Source: Chloroflexi bacterium UBA6077 (GTDB lineage Bacteria; Chloroflexota; UBA6077). From it: 49,286 bases of DNA. Below the pieces are notes generated by a model that did no database searches, had not been told where the DNA came from, and saw only the letters and a program-made list of their open reading frames with translations. Within the stretch, counting starts at the first letter, position 1; every line of letters begins with the position of its first letter. Shown here in pieces: positions 12,501-17,654 of the stretch. Position numbers and translations under genes: made by a program. The stretch spans positions 1-49,286 of the forward strand of contig DIXP01000052.1 in NCBI GenBank assembly GCA_002436065.1, written 5' to 3'.

Positions 12501-13116
12501 GCCTAGCGATGACGAGGTTGGTCTCCAGGAACCAGTTGCCGGTGCGGGCGGCCTCCAGCTTGTCGTTGGTGAGGATCTCGAAGGGTAGATGGAAGCGCCG
12601 GTACAGCTCGTCCTGCCACTGCTCCGCCAGGCTGCCGGGGCAGACAACAAGGCAGCGCTGCAGGTCCCCCCGTGCGATCAACTCCTTCATCAGCAGCCCT
12701 GCCATGATCGTCTTTCCGCTGCCGGGGTCGTCGGCGAGCAGGAAGCGCAGCGGCTGGCGCGGCAGCATCTCCTCGTACACCGCAGTGATCTGGTGGGGGA
12801 GAGGCTCCACGACCGAGGTGTGGACGGCAAGGACGGGGTCGAACAGGTGGGCGAGCCGGATGCGGTGGGCTTCGGAGACCAGCCGGAAGGTGGCGCCGTC
12901 GCCGTCGAAGCTCCAGGGGCGGCCATGCTCCACGACCTCCAGCCGTGGCTCGTCGTGGCGGTAGAGCAGCTCGTTCGCCACCCTGCCCGTGGGGGTCTTG
13001 TAGGTCAGTTCGAGGGCCTCGGAGCCGAACCACTGCACGGATACGACGGTGGCAAGTCCGTCCGGCAGGACGCCGCGCACGGCAGCGTGGGGCAGGAGTT
13101 CCTCAAGCCTACTCAT
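9547..13116 (-). CDS. SNF2-family helicase with C-terminal DUF3883-like domain (DrmD-like)
   Basis: The 1189-aa protein has a superfamily 2 core: Walker A LADDPGSGKT at about 128-136, a DEAH box in LVVCDEAHKM, the motif III segment LLMTATPHNGKEED, and motifs V-VI in VATDAAGEGINLQRA and RFGRIHRIGQ. Acidic, coiled-coil-rich sequence fills the space between the helicase lobes. The C-terminus holds FIEVKGR...NEILFSLNKPEDF, typical of the DUF3883/NOV-like nuclease-related domain. ATG at 13116 has GGGAG eight bases upstream. It is the first gene of the operon, behind a good promoter at 13226-13255 and a leader of about 100 bases. Similar helicases occur in DISARM class 1 (DrmD) and related defence loci, where they act on foreign DNA. 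The DISARM markers DrmA, DrmB and DrmC were not seen. Confidence 0.87.
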   Translation of the reverse strand: MSRLEELLPHAAVRGVLPDGLATVVSVQWFGSEALELTYKTPTGRVANELLYRHDEPRLEVVEHGRPWSFDGDGATFRLVSEAHRIRLAHLFDPVLAVHTSVVEPLPHQITAVYEEMLPRQPLRFLLADDPGSGKTIMAGLLMKELIARGDLQRCLVVCPGSLAEQWQDELYRRFHLPFEILTNDKLEAARTGNWFLETNLVIARLDKLSRNETVQDKLSAPDCRWDLVVCDEAHKMSATFFGGEIKYTKRYRLGQLLSTLTRHFLLMTATPHNGKEEDFQLFMALLDGDRFEGRFRDGVHTADVSDLMRRMVKEKLLKFDATPLFPERIAYTVPYRLSDAEAGLYKAVTEYVREEFNRAESLQNDKRAGTVGFALTILQRRLASSPEAIHQSLRRRTERLEGRLRELELLQRGAAPAAMAMPLLDAEDVEDLEEAPENEVEAAEEEILDQATAARTIAELKAEIGTLKRLSALAMAVRRSGEDRKWRELASLLAEIFTPAAISGRVAEEPAPYGAGTIPRPVPSPNQKLVIFTEHRDTLTYLGTRISTLLGRPEAVVTIHGGMGREERMKAQESFRHDPQVQVLVATDAAGEGINLQRAHLMVNYDLPWNPNRIEQRFGRIHRIGQTEVCHLWNLVAEETREGDVYRTLLEKLEQSRQTLGGQVFDVLGKVQFGGKPLRELLIEAIRYGEQPEVRARLTQAVAAAFDRAQLQDLLEGRALVQDAMDASCVHRVREEMERAEARRLQPHYIESFFLEAFARLGGTIRQREPRRYEVTHVPAPVRQRDRLIGLGEPVLPRYERIAFEKSLVAPQGQSLAAFVCPGHPLLNATLDITLERHRDLLRRGAVLVDERDPGVEPRVVFYLEHGIQDAGLTRAGERRIVSQRLLYVELDAAGNACHLHYAPYLDYRPLTAEEPGVEEILARPECEWIGRELEDKARAHAVAKVVPEHLAEVRGRKLELLAKTEAAVKERLTKEISYWDYRAEQLKLQERAGKTGARLNSGEARRRADSLQARLEKRMEELKLERQISPLPPVVLGGMLVVPAGLIDRMTGRPLQIPCTVVDTQESAARAREIVMATERALGYEPVDRETEKLGYDVESRVPGTGRLRFIEVKGRVAGAGTVTVTRNEILFSLNKPEDFILAIVEFGDDTHRVHYLRRPFQREPDFGVTSVNYDLAGLLARAEGPL

Positions 13117-13225
13117 AGCGACACTCCCTGAAGGCCATGATGGTCTACCTTGAGCAGCTGACTGGGAAGGGGAAGTGAGACCTCGGGGCGCCGGCCTGCC
13201 GGTGTGGTGGATCGTTCAGGGGTTC

Positions 13226-13255
13226 ATCTTAATACCTGAGATGGAGCAGCGTCAA
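13226..13255 (-). promoter_or_regulatory. Sigma-70 promoter of the defence operon
   Basis: Read on the minus strand, TTGACG (13255-13250) and TAAGAT (13231-13226) are separated by 18 bases. Transcription would start near 13219, about 100 bases before the helicase ATG. No other good promoter was seen between the tRNA gene and the helicase. Confidence 0.65.
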
Positions 13256-13259
13256 CCGA

Positions 13260-13299
13260 CATCCGCATTGAGGATCGTCCATCCGCATTGAGGATCGTC
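13260..13299. repeat. Two perfect 20-bp tandem repeats upstream of the operon promoter
   Basis: CATCCGCATTGAGGATCGTC occurs twice, end to end, just upstream of the -35 box of the defence promoter. Each unit contains GCATTGAGGATCG. The position suits an activator or repressor site, but a simple duplication would look the same. Confidence 0.85.
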
Positions 13300-13343
13300 G
13301 ACGTTCTACCCCCGGGTCTATGCGAACAGCCCCGTCACACGCA

Positions 13344-13378
13344 ACAGCGGCCTCCGGAACAAACCTGGAGGCCGCTGT
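13344..13378 (-). terminator. Hairpin downstream of tRNA-Ala
   Basis: ACAGCGGCCTCC (13344-13355) is exactly complementary to GGAGGCCGCTGT (13367-13378), giving a 12-bp stem with an 11-base loop. It starts a few bases after the tRNA 3' end on the minus strand. No U-tract follows, so it may be a processing or 3'-protective structure rather than an efficient terminator. Confidence 0.6.
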
Positions 13379-13382
13379 AACT

Positions 13383-13457
13383 TGGTGGACCTGGGCGGAT
13401 TCGAACCGCCGACCTTCCGGATGCGAACCGGACGCTCTCCCGCTGAGCCACAGGCCC
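13383..13457 (-). tRNA. tRNA-Ala, anticodon CGC, with encoded CCA
   Basis: On the minus strand the gene folds as a complete cloverleaf. The acceptor stem pairs GGGCCTG with CAGGTCC, including the G3-U70 wobble pair that is the alanine identity element. The D arm contains GCTCAGCGGGAGAGC. The anticodon arm TCCGG-TTCGCAT-CCGGA gives anticodon CGC, which reads GCG. The T arm has GGTTCGAATCC. The 3' CCA is encoded at 13385-13383. The gene lies at the edge of the defence locus: its 3' end faces the helicase operon, the usual orientation of an island joined at a tRNA gene. No integrase or second copy of the tRNA end was found in the window. Confidence 0.95.
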
Positions 13458-14048
13458 AAGTGCCGCGAACTACCTTATAGTATATCAGGCTGGCTCCCTA
13501 TCGACAAATTGACTAGGCGGTGGAAGTAGGGTTAATCATTGACAAAGAAGTTGCTAGGGTGTAGGTTTGAGCGTAAGGAGAAACGCGTCTGGCCGGCAGT
13601 GGAAGCACCTGGTGGCCACGCGAGACTAGGCAATTGGCCATAACAGGTGACCCACCTCCGGCTCGGGGGTGGGCCATTTTGGTTTCCGAGGGATCGCCTG
13701 CCGGTGCCCCACACGGAAGCTTCTATACCACGACAGCACGAAAGGATGCCGAAGCCTACGTGAAGAGGGTCGATAAGGAGCGTGTCGAGTGGGTGAAGTT
13801 CCTCTACGGTGTCGAGTGGGTGGATCCGGCGCTCGATACTTGCCACCGGTCTTCGACCTCCTGATGTCTCATGGACTCAAGGACTCGAAGCATCTCTGGT
13901 GCCTCACCATGGACTGGCGCGCGCTGGGCATCAGCCTTGCGTCCCCCACCACCTGAGCCGGCACGGCTGATTGGCTGGGATGACCCCATTGAGAGATGGG
14001 GGCACCGGCATAACCGGACCGATATAGAGAACGGCGCAGGAGGAAAGG
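13458..14048. other. Gap without a convincing gene; possible decayed coding sequence
   Basis: About 590 bases separate the tRNA from the BON-domain gene. A plus-strand frame at 13634-13864 reads like protein near its end (RKDAEAYVKRVDKERVEWVKFLY), and an overlapping frame continues after its TGA (LLMSHGLKDSKHLWCLTMDW). Neither has a ribosome-binding site and I do not recognise either. They may be pieces of one gene split by frameshift. The rest shows only a terminator-like hairpin at 13649-13680. Confidence 0.4.
13649..13680 (+). terminator. Terminator-like hairpin with T-rich tail
   Basis: GACCCACCTCC pairs with GGGGGTGGGCC around a five-base loop, with one mismatch and one G-U pair. ATTTTGG follows on the plus strand. 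No clear plus-strand gene precedes it, which supports the idea of a decayed gene upstream. Confidence 0.4.
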
Positions 14049-14336
14049 ATGAGCATGTCCCATCAAGAGGGGAGTGAGCTAGACGACGAACTGGTGGCAG
14101 GGGTAGCCACCGACCAGGATGTCAAGGTATCGATCAAGGACGCCCTGCACTGGAACGAGCAGATCGATGCGAGCGGCATCCGAGTATGGGTGAACGAGTC
14201 CGGATCCGTCACCCTTGCGGGCTACGTCAGCAGCGAGGGCGAGAAGAAGTTGGCGGGCGACATCGCCAGTAGGACCCGTGGCGTGACCGACGTGAGCAAC
14301 CACCTGCACGTCATCGGCGATGCAACCTGCGAGTAA
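14049..14336 (+). CDS. BON-domain protein (OsmY-like), 95 aa
   Basis: The short protein contains one BON domain: VKVSIKDALHWNEQIDASGIRVWVNESGSVTLAGYVSSEGEKKLAGDIASRTRGVTDVSNHLHV. The central G of VTLAGYV and the final VTDVxNxL are the typical conserved points. BON domains bind phospholipid or help proteins sit at membranes and are often stress-induced. There is no signal peptide, so unlike OsmY this one would stay in the cytoplasm. AGGAGG five bases before the ATG at 14049 fixes the start; a second ATG two codons later is possible. It is a single gene with an inverted repeat directly after its stop. Confidence 0.8.
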   Translation: MSMSHQEGSELDDELVAGVATDQDVKVSIKDALHWNEQIDASGIRVWVNESGSVTLAGYVSSEGEKKLAGDIASRTRGVTDVSNHLHVIGDATCE

Positions 14337-14338
14337 CA

Positions 14339-14405
14339 GGTGATGAGTAATGAGTCATGGGTACGAGGAGAGTCTCCTCTACTCATCACTCATTACTCAT
14401 CACTT
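14339..14405. repeat. Inverted repeat of TGATGAGTAATGAG units
   Basis: TGATGAGTAATGAG (14341-14354) is the exact reverse complement of CTCATTACTCATCA (14389-14402). The arms are themselves low-complexity. Together they could form a 14-bp stem after the BON gene and act as a terminator. This style of simple intergenic repeat is common in Chloroflexota. Confidence 0.75.
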
Positions 14406-14555
14406 CCCGACCCGTGTGGCACCGCTCTTGCCACCGTAGGGAAGCCCCAAGGGGCAGTCTTGGGAAGGAAGTGCGGCGGCACGCTCCCGCGGAGGCGGGG
14501 CCGCTCCCAGGGCAGCGCCGAGGGGGGACAAATGGAACGACGAGGAGGCAAGACG

Positions 14556-15290
14556 ATGGCGTATTCTGCACTCCTTCGCGGCCTCGTCGCCGCATTGATG
14601 GCGTCGACGCTGGCCCTGATAGTGGGGTTCTCCGCGCCGACCGCGGAGGCGGCTTCCAGGCCCTGGCAGGGCACCGTGATCGTCAGTTCCGCCAAGGTAC
14701 GGAGTGCGCCCAACTCCAAGGCTCCAGTGGTGGCAACGATACCTGCGGGGAAGACCGTGACGGTGGTCGAGTGGGTCTCGGGTGAGGAGGTCGACAAGAC
14801 CAACACCACCTGGGCGGTGTTGGATGATGGGGAGTACGTCTACTCTGCCGCGATCCAGAAGATCCCGCCGGCAGGCCCTCCGGAGCGGCCCCAGGGCGTG
14901 AGCTTCCCTGGCCGGTGGATAGACGTGAACATAACAGAGCAGGTGCTGACGGCCTACGAGGGGAATAAGCCGGTCCGAACCATGGTCATCTCCGCGGGCA
15001 GACCGGAGTACCCGTCGCCCCAGGGGACCTTCCGCATCCAGCGGAGGGCTGAGAGCGTCACCATGGACAGCGCCAATCTGCCGTGGGTGCGCGATACCTA
15101 CCGGCTGGAGAACGTTCATTACGCACAGTACTTCAACGAGTTCGGGGCCGCCCTCCACGAGGCATACTGGAAGACCCCCGAGAGCTTCGGGATCCCCACC
15201 AGCCATGGCTGCGTGGGTATGCCATTAGCGGAGGCCCGCTGGCTATGGAACTGGGCCGACATGGGGACACCGGTCCACCTGCATCCCTAG
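14556..15290 (+). CDS. Secreted L,D-transpeptidase (YkuD) with SH3b domain
   Basis: The 244-aa protein starts with a Sec signal peptide (MAYSALLRGLVAALMAST... cleaved near AEA-AS). A bacterial SH3 domain follows (VIVSSAKVRSAPNSKAPVVATI), then a YkuD L,D-transpeptidase domain (RWIDVNITEQVLTAYEGNKP to the end). The catalytic motif is present as HEAYW... and SHGCVGM, with the nucleophilic Cys. Such enzymes make 3-3 peptidoglycan cross-links or attach proteins to the wall, acting outside the membrane. The start at 14556 has GGAGG seven bases upstream and gives a clean signal peptide. The frame is open further upstream but there it crosses repeat sequence. It is a monocistronic gene, with about 280 bases of repeats after it. 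Confidence 0.88.
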   Translation: MAYSALLRGLVAALMASTLALIVGFSAPTAEAASRPWQGTVIVSSAKVRSAPNSKAPVVATIPAGKTVTVVEWVSGEEVDKTNTTWAVLDDGEYVYSAAIQKIPPAGPPERPQGVSFPGRWIDVNITEQVLTAYEGNKPVRTMVISAGRPEYPSPQGTFRIQRRAESVTMDSANLPWVRDTYRLENVHYAQYFNEFGAALHEAYWKTPESFGIPTSHGCVGMPLAEARWLWNWADMGTPVHLHP

Positions 15291-15460
15291 GACGGTGGCA
15301 GGGGACAACCCCTGCCGCGATACGATGGGCGTAGGGCAGGGGTTCATCCCCTGCCGCCCGGCGGTGGTAGGCGACACGGTGGGGGATGGGCAACGTCGCG
15401 TCCATGCCCTGTGGGCGGAAGGGGACGAGCCCCTTCCCTACGGTTCGAGGGAGCGAGCAG
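15291..15460. repeat. Cluster of small GC-rich palindromic repeats
   Basis: The gap after the L,D-transpeptidase contains several related palindromes: GGCAGGGGACAACCCCTGCC near 15297, GGCAGGGGTTCATCCCCTGCC-like sequence near 15333, and GGAAGGGGACGAGCCCCTTCC near 15418. A similar CCCCAAGGGG motif occurs upstream at about 14445. They look like a dispersed intergenic repeat family. No open frame here is credible. Confidence 0.65.
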
Positions 15461-15500
15461 GCCGTCACTCCCCAGGTCCCGGCCCGCACCCTCACTCCCC

Positions 15501-15529
15501 TTGAAGCCCCGCCACGCAACGGCTAATAT
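15501..15529 (+). promoter_or_regulatory. Sigma-70 promoter of the pxp operon
   Basis: TTGAAG (15501-15506) and TAATAT (15524-15529) are separated by 17 bases. The predicted start is near 15536, about 40 bases before the pxpA GTG. Confidence 0.65.
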
Positions 15530-15574
15530 TCGCCCGAACCACGCGATAGCCGTGGATAGGGGGAGGTGCGCTAG

Positions 15575-16339
15575 GTGCAGGTCGATATCAACTGCGACAT
15601 GGGCGAGAGCTTCGGCGCCTACAAGCTCGGCAACGACGAGGAGATGATGCGGTTCATCACCTCGGCCAACGTAGCCTGCGGCTGGCACGCGGGTGATCCT
15701 ATGGTGATGGACCGGACCATCAGGACAGCCATAGGGCACGGAGTTCAGGTGGGCTGCCACCCCGGCTACCCGGACCTGATGGGATTCGGCCGGCGGGCGA
15801 TGGACCTCTCCACCGACGAGGTCGAGAAGTACTGCCTGTACCAGCTCGGAGCCCTCTGGGCCATGGCGAAGGCCAACGGCACCGAGGTTCGCCACTTCAA
15901 GGCCCACGGCGCCCTGGCGAACGTGTCCTTCGTCAATATGGAGGTCGCGCGGGCTGCCGCTCGGGCAGTGGCCGGCTTCAGCAAAGAGATCGTCTTCGTC
16001 GCCCTGGCCAACAGTCCCCTGGCTCAGGCGGGGCAAGAAATGGGGCTGAAGGTGGCCCTGGAGGCATATCCCGAGCGGGCCTACAGCCCCGATGGCACCC
16101 TGCGGTCGCGCAAGCTCCCCGGCGCCTCCATCCACGACCCTGTGGAGGCTGCTGCCCGAGCCGTCCAGATGGTGACCCAGGGCTCGATCAACGCCTACGA
16201 GGGCGACCTGATCCATCTGAAGGTGGACACCCTCTGCATCCACGGCGACAACCCGGCCGCTCCCCAGATCGCCCTGGCCGTAGTCGAGGCGCTGAGGGCC
16301 ACCAACGTCGAGATGAAGCCGATGTCGGAGTCGTTGTGA
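15575..16339 (+). CDS. pxpA: 5-oxoprolinase subunit A (LamB/YcsF family)
   Basis: The 254-aa protein matches LamB/YcsF from its first residues (VDINCDMGESFGAYKLGND). It has the conserved segments SANVACGWHAGDP, GCHPGYPDLMGFGRR, VRHFKAHGALAN, AYPERAYSPDGTL and CIHGDNP. With PxpB and PxpC it forms the ATP-dependent 5-oxoprolinase that opens pyroglutamate to glutamate, a cytosolic damage-repair and salvage step. Translation starts at GTG 15575 behind GGGGGAGG. It overlaps pxpB by four bases (GTGA), so the pair is co-translated. In most bacteria pxpC follows directly; here a 3.4-kb insertion separates it. Confidence 0.93.
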   Translation: MQVDINCDMGESFGAYKLGNDEEMMRFITSANVACGWHAGDPMVMDRTIRTAIGHGVQVGCHPGYPDLMGFGRRAMDLSTDEVEKYCLYQLGALWAMAKANGTEVRHFKAHGALANVSFVNMEVARAAARAVAGFSKEIVFVALANSPLAQAGQEMGLKVALEAYPERAYSPDGTLRSRKLPGASIHDPVEAAARAVQMVTQGSINAYEGDLIHLKVDTLCIHGDNPAAPQIALAVVEALRATNVEMKPMSESL

Positions 16340-17046
16340 GCAGCACGGACCTACCCCAGGTCGTCCCCGCGGGAGACGCTGCACTGCTGGCCACCTTCGC
16401 CAACGAGATCCGGCTGGAGGTGAACGCCCGCGTCCGGACCGTCGCCCGGGCGCTGGATGAGCGTGCCGAGCCGGGCATTCTGGAGAGCGTGGTGGCTTAC
16501 GCCACGCTACTTGTGCACTACGACCCGCTGCGGCTCTCCTACGAGCAGGCGAGGGCGCTGCTGCTGGAGGTGGCCGCCGTGGCCACGGCGGCCACCGGCG
16601 AGGATAGCCGCCTGGTGGACCTCCCAACCGTCTTTGGCGGGGCCTACGGGCCTGACCTCCCGGACATCGCACAGCGACTCGGCATGGCCGAGGAGCAACT
16701 CATCCAGGCATTCATCCAGCCCACATACACCGTGTACATGCTCGGCTTCGCCCCGGGCCATCCCTACCTTGGCGGGCTCCCGCCCCAACTGGCGATGCCG
16801 CGGCTGGAAAGCCCTCGCGCACGGGTCCCTGCCGGCACGGTGGCCATCGCCAACCAGGCCACCATCTACTCCCTCACCAGCCCGGGCGGGTGGCACTGGC
16901 TCGGCCGCACGCCCATCAAGATGTTCGATCCCTCCCGCAACCCACCCACCCACCTGCAAGCAGGCGACCGTGTGAGGTTCGTGCCAATCAGCGAGCAGGA
17001 ATACCTCAGGCTGGGGGGGCAGGACGAAGAGAAGCCGGAGCGGTAA
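16336..17046 (+). CDS. pxpB: 5-oxoprolinase subunit B (KipI-like)
   Basis: The 236-aa protein is a KipI/PxpB family member with the typical GFAPGHPYLGGLP, RVPAGTVAIANQATIYSL and PGGWHWLGRTP segments. It pairs with PxpC to form the part of 5-oxoprolinase thought to phosphorylate the substrate; the Bacillus relative KipI also inhibits the sporulation kinase KinA. It starts at GTG 16336, overlapping the pxpA stop. Its reading frame is intact to 17046, so the insertion that follows did not truncate it. After the stop comes an IS200-like pseudogene with its own good ribosome-binding site. Confidence 0.92.
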   Translation: MSSTDLPQVVPAGDAALLATFANEIRLEVNARVRTVARALDERAEPGILESVVAYATLLVHYDPLRLSYEQARALLLEVAAVATAATGEDSRLVDLPTVFGGAYGPDLPDIAQRLGMAEEQLIQAFIQPTYTVYMLGFAPGHPYLGGLPPQLAMPRLESPRARVPAGTVAIANQATIYSLTSPGGWHWLGRTPIKMFDPSRNPPTHLQAGDRVRFVPISEQEYLRLGGQDEEKPER

Positions 17047-17072
17047 GCCGTAATCACGGAGGAGGTTGGCAA

Positions 17073-17285
17073 ATGGCCTACTGGAGGCTCTTCTACCACC
17101 TGGTCTGGGCCACCAAGAACCGCGAGCCCTTGATCAACAGCTTTCTCGAAGACGAACTGCGCGGATTTCTGGTCGGAAAAGCTGAAGTAATGAGATGGTT
17201 GGATCTACGATGTGGGTATCGTCGAAGATCAGGTCCATTCGCAGGGATCAGCGGTGGCCGCATTGGGGAAGGCCCCAGAAGCTGA
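17073..17285 (+). pseudogene. Frameshifted IS200/REP-associated (Y1) transposase remnant
   Basis: The first 40 residues (MAYWRLFYHLVWATKNREPL) are the classic N-terminus of Y1/REP-associated tyrosine transposases, behind a strong GGAGGAGG ribosome-binding site. Around 17190 the frame shifts. The expected HUH segment can be read in another frame as VGIVEDQVHS, where active relatives have GIEDHVHL. The catalytic His pair is damaged and no C-terminal Tyr region follows. The gene is therefore dead, a scar at the left edge of the inserted segment. Confidence 0.75.
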
Positions 17286-17385
17286 CGATGGTCCATCTAC
17301 GAGGGCCACATCGCCGGCCATGGGCCATGACGTAAACGTCATGGCTGAGACGCTGAAGGACGCTAAAGCGCCCTAAGTAGTATTG

Positions 17386-17518
17386 CTAGTACTCGACCAA
17401 ATTGATTATGCCAGCTGCCGTCATGCTCAACATAGCGAGAGGCGTCTACCTGTAACAGGAGATCCTTCGCTAATCGCTCAGGATGACAGGTGTCGAAACC
17501 AGTTTGGTTGAGTACTAG
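17386..17518. mobile_element. 133-bp MITE-like element with CTAG at both ends
   Basis: CTAGTACTCGACCAAATTG (17386-17404) matches the reverse complement of CAGTTTGGTTGAGTACTAG (17500-17518) at 17 of 19 positions. The ends are CTAG, as at the MITE in the defence operon, although the inner repeat differs. The interior contains a second imperfect palindrome (GTCATGCTCAACATAGCGAG ... CGCTCAGGATGACAGG), a type of repeat widespread between genes. It has no coding capacity. A TA-targeting (IS630-like) reading of the ends is also possible. Confidence 0.6.
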
Positions 17519-17654
17519 ACAGGTATCGTTGCCGGTGTATACATATGCAAAAGGTACATTATAGATAGGCTAGTACAATACTCTGGTAAATCGTTTTAGC
17601 CTGAAGGATGTCATCCAAATTGTCAAAGAAGGAATTGCCAAAGGAGGCAAATAT

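Noticed and set aside
9547..13116. Canonical DISARM system
   Set aside because: The SNF2 helicase resembles DrmD, but DrmA, DrmB (DUF1998) and DrmC (PLD) are not visible in the window.
13260..13299. CRISPR array
   Set aside because: Two 20-bp units touch with no spacer, and no cas gene is present in the window.
13532..13846. 104-aa minus-strand frame beside the tRNA
   Set aside because: It has no ribosome-binding site and no recognisable protein pattern, and overlaps a better plus-strand candidate.
14400..14555. Possible riboswitch (cobalamin-like GGGAAG and GCC pieces) before the L,D-transpeptidase
   Set aside because: The pieces do not occur in the right order or spacing for any riboswitch I know, and resemble the local GC-rich repeats.
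15344..16672. 442-aa open frame opposite pxpA and pxpB
   Set aside because: It covers two well-recognised genes on the other strand and shows no domain.
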